Below are positions 1-11,868 of a stretch of 64,000 nt of DNA, in pieces (position 1 is the first letter of the stretch; each line of letters begins with the position of its first letter). This stretch comes from Limnanthes douglasii subsp. nivea (taxonomy: Eukaryota; Streptophyta; Magnoliopsida; Brassicales; Limnanthaceae), in contig JAUPFV010000004.1 of assembly GCA_036936605.1 (NCBI GenBank), positions 296,464,009 through 296,528,008 of the forward strand, written 5' to 3'. Below the pieces are notes generated by a model, which saw nothing but the letters and a program-made list of their open reading frames with translations, did not search any database and was not told the DNA's origin. The position numbers were made by a program, and so were the translations under genes.

Positions 1-3000
1 AAAAGTTTCAACAACCCAATACTATGTCATCCTTGCAATCCCCGATGATGGCACCACCGCTGGATTCTCTGTTTGTAAGACATGAGCCATCTGTATTCAA
101 CTTAAATCTACCAAGCATTGGGGGAGACCATCTATGATAAGTAGGCACGTTGTTGTCTTTTAAATGGTTATAGCATCCTACCTCATTAGAACTTTTTCCA
201 TCATTGGTCTGGTGCTTAGTCTTCAAAAGGATAGATAGATCAAGATTAGATAAAACATGCTTTATATAGTTAATGGTAGTAATAGATGTTGGAGTGGTTT
301 CTTTAAACTTAGATTTGTTTCTCCCTTGCCATATTGCCCAACATATAATAGAGGGCACTATAGAACGAACATGAGTTTCCTTATTAGTAGACCAGAACCA
401 GCTTCTAGTTAAGTGATCAATGGTCATATGTCTACCAATATTGACATTGAAAATGACAGAAAAATAGGACCATATAGACTAAGTGTAATGACATTCCACA
501 AATAGGTGATTTAGAGTTTTACAATTGTTGCAAAACTGGAATTCAGATGCCATGGTGAAGAATTCTCCAGTGTAAGAATGAGCTGAGTTTGCATTCTGGT
601 CATTGATTGATAACTTTTGAATTTGCTGAGTTTCTTAATTTTAAAAGGAACCAATAAGCATGTTGAGGTTCCAAACAATGTTCTCCCCAAATTAACTAAC
701 TTTCATAGACTTATACCAAGAATTATCAGAGTTAGTATAAAGAATAATAAGGGGAGGCTTTCTGTACCAGTTTTCGAGGCAAAAATCCATGTCCAATTTT
801 CCAAGTATCCACTTTATATTAGCTTCAACAAAGGTCTTAATCCTTCCAAGTCTTTTTCAAATTTGTGAGCCTTTGGTAGATTAGTTGACTTGGAGAGGAT
901 GAAACCTTTTGCAATAGATGTTGTGTATGTGTTTAGCCTACAAGTATTGGTCTCTGTAAACCTGAGCCAAAGCTTGTAAGATAAGGAATCATGAATATCA
1001 ATTAAATACCTGACATTTAAGCCACCTTCACTATAAGGCTTACAAACCTTAGACAAAAAATACTAGTGAATGTTACGTCTATCCTGATTAGAACCCCATA
1101 AGAATTTATTAAAAATTCTCTTAATGCTGATAATTATACCTTTATGCTGAGTATAACATTGCAACCAGTATAAAATAGCCATAAAACCATAACTAATCAG
1201 GGTAAGTTTACCAACGAATGATAAGTTCTTATCACCTATTCTTTAATCTTATATATGATCTTATTAAACAGAGGCTCAAAGTTATAGTTTGTATTATTAT
1301 TCAGAGTAATCCCTAAGTAGGATATAGGAAGAATACTATTAGTGAAACCATAAAGATTAACAATAGCTGAAATATCGGTTTGGGAGAGGTTAGAAGCAAT
1401 AATGATCTTAGTTTTTTTTCTTTATTGATAGCCTGACCTGAGACCTTTTGATATTTTTGAAGGAAATTATCAAGCTTAATTATAGTAGAATTCATACCAT
1501 TAGAAGAATGTCATTAGCGAAGGCAAGGCACATAATAGATATTTTTTTTCTAGTAGAGTATTTCATAGTCTTATTTCTATCATATAGATAGATAAGGCCC
1601 CTAACTAACACTTCTTCAGCTATTATAAAAAGACTGGGGGACAAAGGATCCCATTGTCTAATACCCATTTTAAAATCTAAAATAACCTTTAGCTTGGCCA
1701 TTAATAAGAATGAAAACATGGACATTCTTTATAATTCTATCAATAATATTAATAAAGTTGGGACAAAAGCAAAAATCATGAAATTTTTTAACAATAAAAC
1801 CGTGGGACATCCTGTCAAAGGCCTTGGACATCTCTACTTTCAAAAGGATGTTCCCATCTTTAGTTTTCATATTTAAATCATAAATAAGCTCTTTAACAAT
1901 AAGAATATTGTCTTGAATATACTTGTTAGCAACATAAGCTCCCTGAACATCAGTAATTATTTTAAGAAGAAGATTAACTAGCCTTTGTTAAGGATTTTTT
2001 ACATGATTATATTCATTTGCGTGCACAAACTGATATTCATGTAATCTTTCCAGGTTGAAGGACTGCTTAACTTGGTAATGAGGAATATACCCATAGCAAG
2101 GATCCTTTGGATAGTCTGCTCCTGGATAGAGAAGACTATGGCTTTACATAAGTATTTTTTTTATTTCCTAGCAAGTAACAAAGAATAAGATCTTGAATCC
2201 ATCAATGCTAGCTATAGTAGAGGTACCAAGACTTTTGATAATGGAAAAGATTTCATCATCAGAGGGAGCAGCAGAAAAGAAGGTATTTTCCTTATCAATA
2301 ATTAGTTTAGGAATAACATTAAAAATGTTGTCATTCAAACTTTCAGTTTTAGGCCCATGTCAGGGTAACGGAACTCAGTAAAAATGCATTCAAAATAGTT
2401 TTCTGCAAAAAAACCAATAAGCTTACTATCAATAATCCCGTTTATCCCCTCTTTTATACTAAAAATGTAGTTTCTTCTCCTTCTTTTCTTGACGTAATTG
2501 TGGTAAACTTTATAGTTCATTTCATGATATTTTAGCTAACTTAAGTAACATTTCTGGTACCAGTGGAGTTTTCCATTGTTGATGCATGCAGATAATGAGC
2601 ATTAGCTTTAGAAAGGTGTATTATGTTTTACATGTTATTGTTGTCTTAAAGCTTAATTTTAGATCTCTTGACAGCATATTCAACTTCCAACACCTTGTCC
2701 AAAGTTTTACCAAAGCATTGTCTATTCCAAGTTTTTAGAGTAACCTTAAGTCTCTCAAGCTTATTTTTGAAAACATAAAGAGGGTATCCATCCATGTTTC
2801 ATTTCCAGTTGTCTTCCATAATTCTTAAGAAATCCTGGTTAAGAGACCACATATTTAAGAATTTAAATCTATGATTAGAACAACTTATGTCATTGGGCAT
2901 AGAAATACAAAGAGGAGTATGGTCAGATCATGTTTTGGCCATATGAAGAAATTTAGTGTTACTAAAATAGTCAGACCAAGTTGTGTTGAATAACACATAA

Positions 3001-3561
3001 TCTAAACGCTTTCATTTAGATTTATTAGTCCAGGTGAACCTTGAGCCAGCATAACCCACGTCTTCTAGAAAGAAATCACTAATAACATCATTAAAGTCTT
3101 CAGAGATTTTGTTATTGTAAGATAGACAACCTAGTTGTTCAACATTATAAATAAGAAAATTAAAGTCCCCCATTAACATTCATTCTTTATTACATGATGA
3201 TATAGATCTTAGAAATTCTAAAGCTCCAATATGTCTCTTTGTTGACATTTGGCATAGATAAAAGTAATTAAGAGCACTTTATCAGAAGAATAGTGCCTAA
3301 TGTCAACATGTATAAGTTGTTGATGGTCATTAATAATATTAACAACATAATATTCATGCCAGAAAAGCCAAATTTTGTTAAGATCATTAGTAAAAAAAAT
3401 TGAAACCTAATTTGATAGCAATATTATCCATGAAGTTACTCTTGATAAGAGGTTCTTCAATAGCAAAAAATGTGATCTTTTATTTGAGAATAATAGACTT
3501 TAACCTTTTAATATGTCTTTATTACCAATACCTCTCATATTCCAAGAAAAAAACTTAATCA
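1..3561 (-). pseudogene. LINE A ORF2 (endonuclease, reverse transcriptase, RNase H), broken
   Basis: ORF2 starts at 3561 with MIKFFSWNMRGIGNK, the usual opening of a LINE apurinic endonuclease (WNxRGI). Further down the minus strand GSRFTWTNKSK and SDHTPLCI mark the end of the endonuclease. The reverse transcriptase shows MSKAFDRMSH (about 1830-1800) and a mutated catalytic box FANDILL in place of FADDILL (about 1515-1495), so the copy has lost one of the metal-binding aspartates. The region at 1056-814 (YSEGGLNVR) is the post-RT segment. At 427-8 an RNase H-like segment reads FKLNTDGSC and ESSGGAIIG before it runs off the window. Many stops and frameshifts are present, so it cannot be functional. 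Confidence 0.85.
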
Positions 3562-3574
3562 TTCTTATGATTTT

Positions 3575-3693
3575 GTCTTGCAGAATCACAGGACCTAAAT
3601 AAAGACTTGATTACCAGGTCTTGCAGAATTACTGGACCTAAATAAAGACTTGATTACCAGGTCTTGTAGAATTACTGGTCCCAAATAGAGACT
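3575..3693. repeat. 43-bp tandem repeat, about 2.8 copies, in LINE A inter-ORF spacer
   Basis: Units starting GTCTTGNAGAAT begin at 3575, 3618 and 3661, a regular 43-bp step, with a few substitutions between copies. The array sits between the start of ORF2 (3561) and the end of ORF1 (3797) of LINE A. Confidence 0.85.
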
Positions 3694-3796
3694 TAAACAT
3701 TACATGGTTTTTTTATGAACCTAGATCTTAATTGGCTGGCCAACTGCGGAGGCTATAGTATACATAATGTCCTCGTTATAAAGGTATTCTAGAATA

Positions 3797-4488
3797 TTAG
3801 CCAACCTTATCCATACTTGGGTAAAATGGCTTTTCAGTTTTTGGGTTAAAATTTATTGACCATTTAAAAATTCTCATAGAAAATTGAAAAAGAAACCAAA
3901 CATTGTGTATCCATAGTTTGCACATATTGGACTTTGTAGCAAATTCAATAAATGCATGTCTAGGATCCCGAATGGAGACATTCCATTCACCTGAGAATTT
4001 CCTGTCATTAAAGAATTGCTTCAATATGCTAAGTTTATGCATACATGATGAAAATTTTCCTATAAGTGCAAATTTTGTGGCAGATACTAGTTTTTCCTTA
4101 ACTTGTGAATAAAACTGAATAGAGAAGTGATCATTCTTTTCTTTAATATCTTCAAGGACAAAATTTGAAAAAGGATTTGAAGTTTTGCACATCCTAACAT
4201 AAGTTTTGGATAGAGAATTGTTAGTTCTTACTGATCTATTTTGATCTTTATTACACTGTTTAAGACTAGTTTGTGAGTTCTTTAAATTATGAGGAATATG
4301 GTGTTCTCTTCGTATGGGACTCTGTTTTGATCTTTTCTTGGAGAAATTTCCACAGAGATTTTATTAGGAGATGTTATGATTCTTTTCACTTGATGAATGG
4401 TGGTCTTTCGATTTGCATCCTTTGCACCTTTTATCAATAATGGCAAGCACCCAGAGATGATGAGAGAGATAGTGAAGTCCCTCACCAA
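3797..4488 (-). pseudogene. LINE A ORF1 (DUF4283-like nucleic-acid-binding protein), broken
   Basis: The readable 131-codon piece at 4192-3797 contains the pattern FALIGKFSS, then SGEWNVSIRDPRHAFIEF, then WFLFQFSMRIFKW. This is the DUF4283-type N-terminal domain found in ORF1 of plant LINEs, where it is thought to bind RNA in the retrotransposition particle. A second frame at 4488-4282 carries a basic stretch that would sit upstream of it. The two pieces are in different frames, so the ORF is broken. Function is inferred from the family; no zinc knuckle is readable here. Confidence 0.65.
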
Positions 4489-4600
4489 GCTTGAAGTTCA
4501 ATATTGGAAACAAAAGTAAATACTGGATTCTTGGATCCAATATCATAAAACTTTGTACGTTTAGTTTCTCACGCGTATAATTTTTTAGAGATGTATGTGG

Positions 4601-4864
4601 CAACTCAAAGAGTAAATTTTCATGTTATATTTGATCATCAATTTTTTTTTATGAATAATACATCATCAATATTTTGTCAATAATATTCAAATTTAAAAAT
4701 TGAAAATTATTGACAAAATAATCGCAAAACCAAATGCGAGACGAAAAATTTACTATTTGAACTATCACGTAGTAGTTTCCAAACCATTATACATGTAAGC
4801 AACTAAACATGTAAAGTTTTAAAAAACGTAAAAGATTACTAAAAGACAAAATAAAAAATACTAG
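4601..4864. other. AT-rich spacer between LINE A and the next element
   Basis: No coding sequence or repeat structure can be supported here beyond short A/T runs. Confidence 0.5.
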
Positions 4865-4874
4865 TTTGAGAAAA

Positions 4875-5813
4875 TGGTCAAGTTAAATTCACCCAAATCG
4901 GGTTTTAACCCCACTCAATTATAAGTTGACCCAAAAGTGGTATAACCCCACTTTTTTGGACATATATACCTTTTGGAGTATATAATGTATTTTTTATTTT
5001 CCTAATTCTTACCACTTATTAAAGAACCTCTCATTTTTCTCACTATCTATCATCCTCACAATACATTATATTATTACAAAAATACTACAACATTGAATTT
5101 ATCTAAAAAACAAACTAATAAATTGCTACTAAAAACTTCACTTTTAACATATATTTTTCATAAAAAATTAACAAGTGTTACCAAAGCCAAATGCACCATA
5201 GGTCTCAAGTGTGTGCACTTATGGTGTTGAGGCCTTGCACCATTTGTTCAGGGGTGATGAACATGTGGTACAGGGCCTCAAAACTGATGATATGAAGGCC
5301 ATGCACCATAGGTTCAGGGGTTTTAACCTATGGTACAAAGGTCTTGCACCTATGGTGCATGTGGGTAGAACCTATGGTGCAGATGGCTTAAAACATGTTT
5401 TTTAAAAATAATGCATGTTTAAATTTTTAAAAAAAAGTATGATTCGTATATATTTCAGTTTTGTAGTATTTGTTTTCAAATTTTGTTGAAATGTAGTGAG
5501 TTTTAGTGTGTTTTAGTGAGTTTTTATTCACGAACATGTTCAATATCGAATTGGAGAACAAGTTGAAGAATAAGTTGAAGAACAAGTTGAAGATGACGAT
5601 GAAGATGTTGAAATATTTTGGGTGAGGTTAGCTATTTATGTTGTATTGTATGTTGGGTGGGATTATGATATATTTAATGTATCTCTTTCATTAATGACAG
5701 TTTCGTCAATAAATTAAACTTGAAGGTAATTTTGGAACTATCAAAGTAAAAAATGAGTAAAATGTGATTTTTAGGTTGGGTTAGATGAGATTTGGGTGAA
5801 TATAACTTGACTC
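4875..5813. mobile_element. Mutator-like non-autonomous DNA transposon (short TIRs, 9-10 bp TSD)
   Basis: The left end reads TGGTCAAGTTAAATTCACCC and the reverse complement of the right end reads GAGTCAAGTTATATTCACCC, so the terminal inverted repeats match over about 25 bp with a few changes. The same 10 bases, TTTGAGAAAA, flank both ends (4865-4874 and 5814-5823), which fits the 9-bp target duplication of Mutator-like elements. No transposase is readable. The interior holds a 64-codon open stretch (5211-5405) built from degenerate repeats of a CACCATAGGT/TATGGTGC motif and an acidic repeat around 5540-5610 (AAGTTGAAGAA units). A non-autonomous MULE is the best call; a different TIR superfamily with a longer TSD is possible. 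Confidence 0.7.
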
Positions 5814-5823
5814 TTTGAGAAAA

Positions 5824-6540
5824 ATGAAATGTTAATTTTTAGTCAAATAATTTAGTTCCCATCTTCATGAAGCCCCCATGTTGTGTTTTCTTTTTCTTTT
5901 TTACTATTCTAACCTTATCATTACACCTTCGATCGCGATATAAAATTGGTTATACATATATATCCAAACTATTATGCCTTAAACTAAAAATATGTCCATG
6001 GACCTATAGATTAGAAATTTTTTAACTTTTATATAGTTTATAAGTCTTATTATATAGTTATCACGTTATTCTAGTCCCTATTAGTTTAATTTCTTCCACA
6101 ACTATTCTAATATGTTGGTTAGATAAAAAAGTTTTTTTTAAAATAATAATTCTTATTTCAAAATTTGAAATTTTTTTTGTTAGTTTTCAACAATCATTTT
6201 AGACCATTTTCATAAGAAAACGAATTTTAGCAATACCATTTTCTCCGACAAGATCAGTTTCTCCAATGTTTCATCCTTTTATACCAAATGCGTAGAAAAA
6301 AAAGAAAAAATAAGTTCCTTCGAAACTTAAATAAAAATTGGGATGTTGAGAGTTCTTATGTTTGATTGCAATCTAAGTTTAGAATCAAATATGTAATGAT
6401 TTCATTCTAAAAAATTTCATTATTTAAATGTGGCTTTAGAATAGATTATGTAAATAAAATTGATTTTGAAATAAGTTAATATTTGATTAAAATCGATTTT
6501 GTAATGTTGTTAAAATTGATATAAATCGAATCTAATTGTA
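5824..6540. other. AT-rich stretch, nothing recognised
   Basis: No open frame, repeat array or terminal structure can be supported. Composition is strongly A/T with oligo-A and oligo-T runs. Confidence 0.5.
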
Positions 6541-9500
6541 TGGGTTGTCCTTTAGCAATGACGGTACAAACGTCGCGCATCGTCGGTGCTGAAGAACATG
6601 TATTGTAGTGCATTTTTACTATGAACGAAAATTATTTCAATAGTAGTACAACTTTTGTGTTGCTAGTGAAAATGTATTGTCGGTGCAAACATGCATTGTT
6701 GGTGCGCATTCATACCGCCAGTGCAGCGTATGTATATGTATAGTGTCAGTGAAACATAAATGCACTTATACAGACAATGCATAAACTGTGTTTTCTAATT
6801 TATATCCTATGGTTAATTAACTAACTTTGATTATTTGACACACACTCAGAGAATAAACGGTTGGAAACAAATATTAAAAATACTAAGTCGCTCGTGAGGA
6901 AAATTCACGTGTCGCTTGTGAAGAAAAGTCATATATTACTCTTAAAGAAAAAACTCATGTGTATAAAAACGATCCCGAGATAGCAGCAGTTCAACTGCGC
7001 CTGCTCATACCATTAAGTCTTCATCTACCATCGAGCCTTTGTTTAAGGTGTTAAAAGTACATGCAGAGCGGTATTTTCACCAAATAAAAAATGAGAGCAC
7101 AAAAAATATCAAAAAATAGACTAAAGAAATAAATGGCTAATCTAGTTATCTTGAATCATCCAACCCTCACAAAAATGATTCACCTCAAGAGTTGGACATT
7201 CGCGTGTCCCATGATATCTGATTGTTTCCGGATTACGAGGAACATAAGGTATACGACATATTTTCCGGAATAGTAAATTTAATGATACTTAAATATATTT
7301 TTATTACTTGGTTTATAACTATATTTAATAGATTAAAAAAATTATCTTTTTTGTTTTCATTTCTATAGTCTCGTAGTTGTATAAATGTTCATACTCTATA
7401 TAAACGTTTTACAGAAATGTGACATGAGTAACCAAATCAAGTTCCATAATATGTTGGTTGATACTTCATTTGGACATCTCATTAGTCATCTAACTAATTT
7501 TAACTCAGCCTCTATTTGAAAGAGCTTTTCCTTGATCGATGGTACCAGCAGACGAATATATTTTATTTTGTTGCGGGAAGATGGTTATCATTCAAGATAA
7601 CGTGTATATTATTACATGCCTCCCGGTGGAGGGAAGAATGCTGGAATTCGAGAGGAGGAAAACGTTTGATGACTTAAATGACCATTATGCTTGATTATTG
7701 AGAATTCTGTCAATTGTTGTTTTTAGGATCTAGAGAAGCAGATATAATCTGGGTTTGGTCTGAAATGGCTTAAGGATGCCTTTACATGTGTTACATATCT
7801 GAATTTAAATCTAGATAAAACTAGAGATAGGGTCGTACATCATTTACGTGCGTACGTTATATAAAATTATTTGGTTACATGATTTTCTTTGACCCATCTA
7901 GAATTATGTAAGTACCAACTTGCTCATGTTTTTGGAGGATATTGAACGACTATTGGATAGAGTGTATATGATGCACGTGTTGTCATAGTTATATCGTGGT
8001 TTTGGAGAAGCGTCAAATTCTTTGATAAAAAACAATTATGGCTTCATTGGCATGTTAGATTGTTGAATATACGACAAATTTCCTTGTTTTCATCCGTAGT
8101 TGAACAATACATATATAATATTAAATCTGAAGTTTCTTAGTTGGTTGTCGAAGAAGCTGATGGGCATGAATGCTTGACCAAAAAACACCTACCATGACAC
8201 GTTTGTTGGTCTTGTGGATAAGGATTTGAGTAAATTCTAATTTAATATTTTACGGTGATAATGAATTAACTAACTTATTTTTGTTGCTACTTTTGTGTAT
8301 GATTGTTTGTAAGTTATATTTGAGTCGTATGCGGACATGAGGACTCGCTTCTCTGGATAATAGGTAGTGTTTTACGACTACTGATTCAAATTATGTGGAC
8401 CATTGAAGGGTTATATCGAATATATTTATGTGGAAATTTGGTATGATCCACGATAAACCATTATTTCTTCAAAAACTTAGACTTAATATTAAGAAGGGGA
8501 ACACAACGGATACCTTTTGCAAGATGTTGTATAAAGATAATTGGTGAAACTATACACACCCGAGGAACGTATTAAGCTGTAATTTTTTAGCACTGCATGT
8601 TCATAACGACTTGGTACGCTAAATATGTAAAGAGGTGTGGGTGGTATCCACTATTCCTGAGGTTGTTAGAGATCTTGATACACTAGAGGCGTTTCACAAG
8701 ATCAATAATATAGACATTTTGATGACATCGATGAAAACTTGAAGGTTTCGTGCAACAAATAATGAAGATCGTTGTTCCTTTGCTCCTTATTATTTTGAGA
8801 TTTATTATCTTGCTTATGGTTTCTTAGTTGCAGATGATGTTGTTGTTTTATTTAGATAATGTTGTTTATTTAATTTGGATGATGTAGTTTTCAATATGGA
8901 TGAGATTGTGTATGATATTGTTGTTCAATATGGATGAAAGTGTGTATGATGTTTAGGGATGACAATCCGGATGTTGTCCGGTCCGAGTCGGGCAGACCCG
9001 ATCTGGCCCAAGCCGGTCTAACCCGATCCAGCCCGACCAGGTTTTGTCCGACCCGAACATAAAACGTGTCGGGTTCGGGTTAAAAAATTGTAACCCGCAA
9101 TCGGACCGGGCCGTGTTTAGGTTTCTAATTTTTCCGACCCGTTCTGGCCCGAAATATAATATATATAATAAAAATAATATATATATATATATATTTATTT
9201 AAAAAAAATTAAAAAAATTAAAATTAATGTTCGCGGGTCGGGCCGGGTTGACCGACGGACATAAACGGACGGGCTCGGGTTTGAAAATTTAAGTCTGAAA
9301 CGGGTCGGACCGGGTTCGGGTTCAAGTATCCAAAAAGCGGGCTCGGACGGACTGACCCAAATCTGCGGACGGCCCATTGCCATCTCTAATGATGTTACTG
9401 TTTAATTTGGTTTGTTTATTTTTGTGTGTGGTGATTGGATGATATTGTGGATGATATGGTTGCTTATGTTTCGTATTTTGTTAGATACTATTTTCAATGG

Positions 9501-9680
9501 ATGGTTTTTTTGTATGAAAAAAAAATTGTTTAAGTTTTATGTATTTTGTTGAAGCATGTTGGTGACGTTAAAGAACTCATACCATCGGTACAATATAAAA
9601 TTGGCGGTATAAAAATTCCATACCGTCAAACCATTGATGGTATAAAAATCTTAGGCCGTCAATGTTGTGGCCCAATTTAT
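6541..9680 (+). pseudogene. Decayed transposon-like region with a possible plant mobile domain
   Basis: Around 7525-7680 two adjacent plus-strand frames read DRWYQQTNIFYF and then KMVIIQDNVYII followed by LPVEGRM. This resembles the plant mobile domain (PMD) pattern RW-x-T-x-F-x-GE-x-TITLQDV-x-LPVDG seen in MAIN/MAIL proteins and in transposon-encoded relatives. Only fragments remain and stops are frequent, so the call is tentative. GACGGTAC/ATCGTCGGTGC-like motifs near 6555-6780 and ACCGTCAA/CGGTATAAAA motifs near 9580-9670 could be subterminal repeats of one DNA transposon enclosing the region, but no matching terminal CACTA or TIR was found. A hAT-type MITE (8954-9388) has inserted near the 3' side. 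Confidence 0.3.
8954..9388. mobile_element. hAT-type MITE, GC-rich, with 8-bp target duplication
   Basis: The element starts TAGGGATGACAAT and ends with the inverted ATTGCCATCTCTA, so the terminal repeats are TAGRGATGRCAAT. An exact 8-bp duplication ATGATGTT flanks it (8946-8953 and 9389-9396). An 8-bp TSD with TA-starting short TIRs is the signature of hAT elements. At 435 bp with no transposase it is a MITE. The inside is much richer in G and C than its surroundings, with many CCCGA/TCGGG motifs in both orientations that would fold into hairpins. A 62-codon antisense open frame inside is a by-product of this composition. Confidence 0.85.
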
Positions 9681-10463
9681 TTTTTAAAAAACTAATAATT
9701 AATTTATAAACATACGTTTTTATTATTGTCTTCATTATTGTTCATAACTTTATACATACCACTTCAACGACATTAGTTTATAATTAAAAATGAACAAATA
9801 CTTTTTAGTTATATCTTAATATTAAATATACGTAAATTTAATTTTAATTTTAAATATTGAAATATATTTATATCTTTTTAAATACACGGTTTGTTATAAT
9901 TATTTTATTTTTTATTCATTGATTTTGTTTATTCTTTAATTAAATTTTACTAACCATCAAAATTGGCATAGTATAATATATAACTATATATAAAAATTAT
10001 ATTCGTTTATAAGGTAAAGTACCGACTAAGACCCCAAACCAAACTATTATCCACTTACTACTTTTATTTTTTATATATTTCTAAGAACGACCCATTCAAC
10101 TTTACTATTTACTATTTAAGATCTAATTATTTTTTATAATACCTCAAATACCCTCTTATACAAAATCATCGGACGTGTGTATATTATCCCTCCTATGTTT
10201 TTTTCATATTAATTTTTAAAATGTTGTATCTTTGCGTGCTTAAAAAACATCTCAAACTACCATTAATTTATTTTTTTAAGACGAACAAAACTAGATCTAT
10301 TTATGATTCTTTTTACGAAAGACATATAAACGATAGATGAGAAATGCATATACAGCAGGTAAGAGATGCATATACAATAGATAAGAGACGCAGAGACGAG
10401 AGACTGGTAGATGAGAGATGTAGAGACGAGATACCACATCAAAAGAAGCTATACCAACTATAA
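9681..10463. other. AT-rich stretch with a short purine-rich repeat
   Basis: Mostly A/T. From about 10320 to 10440 there is a degenerate repeat of GATGAGAGATGYA / AGAGACGAGA units. No coding sequence can be supported. Confidence 0.5.
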
Positions 10464-11463
10464 ATGATGAGAACTACATCATGCGAAACCATGCAAACTT
10501 TGAATAATGAGAGACCATATGATCCAAAACCAGAGCAACTAGAATTGATGATAAACCACATAATGCAAAACCAGACTAACTATATGCAAAAAGGATATCA
10601 CCCTTCAATAATGACCCTCAATTTGAATGTTAGGGAAATAAGTAATAAAAGACCAATCTGTTGAATAAAATTTATTATCAAATCTGAAAGAATTGATTAT
10701 ATCCCCCTTCAAGAGCCCATGATTAATTTTGATAGTCAAGATCATATTATATAATCTTTAGGCTTCCACTATGGTTGTTTTAATTCTAGCAACAAAATTT
10801 GGGTAATATAGAAGGAGGATTTCTGTATTAGAACTTTAATGGACCATATTTTAACTCTTACACTTGTCTGTTAACCACCTTTTTAACTAGATATTTCATT
10901 GTTACAATTATATACACAAAAAGTACAACAAGAAAATCTCTATTACTAATCAAGAATGGTTACTAGTTTGAGATTTTAGTGTTATAACATTTGATATAGA
11001 AAAAATATCGCGTTCTTGATTATGCACTAGGTATTGATGAACTCAATAAAACAATCCTTGAATATTAGCTTGAAGATGTTGGCTGTTCAGTTTCGAGGTT
11101 TACATGGACAAATAACAGAATTTAGAAAAAATTAGATGTTGGCTTCTCAGCTTGAAAAAATTTATACAATGTTGTTTAGCGTGAACATTTTGATGTCACA
11201 ATGGTAAAATATTTAGCCATAATTGGCTCAGATCATTTACCATTGTGTATATCCATAACTTCTAACTCAACCAAACCAAAATCAAAATTAAATTTCTTAA
11301 CATGTGGATTCTCCATCCAGAATTTTTGAAAACTATAGACAATTGGACACTTAATATCACTTCATCACCAATCAAGGTATTCTGGACCAAATTAAAAAGA
11401 CTTAAACAAAAATTAAAATAGTGGGGCTAGGAATTCTTTGGTAATATATTTGATGGTATAGTC
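10464..11463 (+). mobile_element. LINE B, 5' part (endonuclease region), cut by a nested LTR retrotransposon
   Basis: The plus strand at about 10600-10660 reads LNVREISNKRPI, a decayed form of the LINE endonuclease opening WNVRGISNK. Further on are QEPMINFDSQD, FHYGCFNSSNKIW, SRFTWTNNRI (about 11095) and GSDHLPLCI (about 11230), all in the order of an AP endonuclease. The segment stops at 11463 in the middle of a sentence-like match (SLVIYLMV) and resumes after 23340. The 5' part lacks any readable ORF1, so the original insertion may have been 5'-truncated. Stops are frequent. Confidence 0.8.
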
Positions 11464-11793
11464 TGATAAGGAAGTAATTCGCCGATCTTAATAGAAAAGG
11501 AGTTGATTGCAAGAAGGAGAAGGGAAATATGCCCATTATTGAATTTATTGTTTATTAGAAGATAATGTGTAAATAAAGTAGTTTGTAAAGGACTAATTGT
11601 GAAATAGTAAAAGATTACCAAGGACATAAATGGGTCCCACCTTCCCCACTATAAAAGGGAGCCCATTTATTCTTGGTAGGTGGACAATTCTTTAATATAT
11701 TTTCTCTCTATATTCTCTCTCTACACTTTGAGCTCTAGTCACATCAGGTCCAAGATCCAAGATTCTTTATTCTTATCATTTATTCTCTCATCA
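11464..11793 (+). repeat. 5' LTR of the Tat-type element
   Basis: 330 bp from TGATAAGG to CTCATCA (TG...CA). It carries a TATA box and a CT-rich stretch near 11698-11730. Compared with the 3' LTR it has about 13 substitutions and a roughly 12-bp CT-rich segment that the 3' copy lacks. Confidence 0.95.
11650..11656 (+). promoter_or_regulatory. TATA box in the 5' LTR
   Basis: TATAAAA in the context ACTATAAAAGGGAG, conserved in the 3' LTR at 22081. It is the likely core promoter for genomic RNA; the transcription start would be some 25-35 bases downstream. Confidence 0.6.
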
Positions 11794-11794
11794 T

Positions 11795-11812
11795 TGGCGC
11801 CGTCTGTGGGAA
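11795..11812 (+). other. Primer-binding site
   Basis: TGGCGCCGTCTGTGGG starts 2 bases after the 5' LTR. The first nine bases equal the complement of a plant tRNA-Asp 3' end; the rest diverges, so the primer tRNA is likely but not certain to be tRNA-Asp. Confidence 0.7.
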
Positions 11813-11868
11813 CACGTGATACCAAAAAGAAAACTTTTTCTTTGAAAATCGCGATTTAATCTTAAAGA

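Larger units (their letters stand above)
1..4600 (-). mobile_element. LINE A, decayed L1-type non-LTR retrotransposon (3' end outside the window)
   Basis: The minus strand reads, from high to low coordinates, ORF1 (about 4488-3797), an AP-endonuclease domain starting at 3561, a reverse transcriptase (about 2520-1200), the post-RT region (1056-814) and an RNase H segment (427 to the window edge). This domain order is that of plant L1-type LINEs. Stops and frameshifts break every domain, so it is a dead copy. The RNase H end runs off the left edge, so poly(A) and target duplication cannot be seen. The 5' limit near 4600 is approximate. It resembles LINE B and LINE C in this window closely enough in peptide motifs to belong to the same broad clade. 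Confidence 0.88.

Noticed and set aside
6541..9680. Complete CACTA transposon
   Set aside because: Repeated GGTAC/CGGTATA motifs near both sides suggested one, but no CACTA/TAGTG termini and no 3-bp target duplication could be found.
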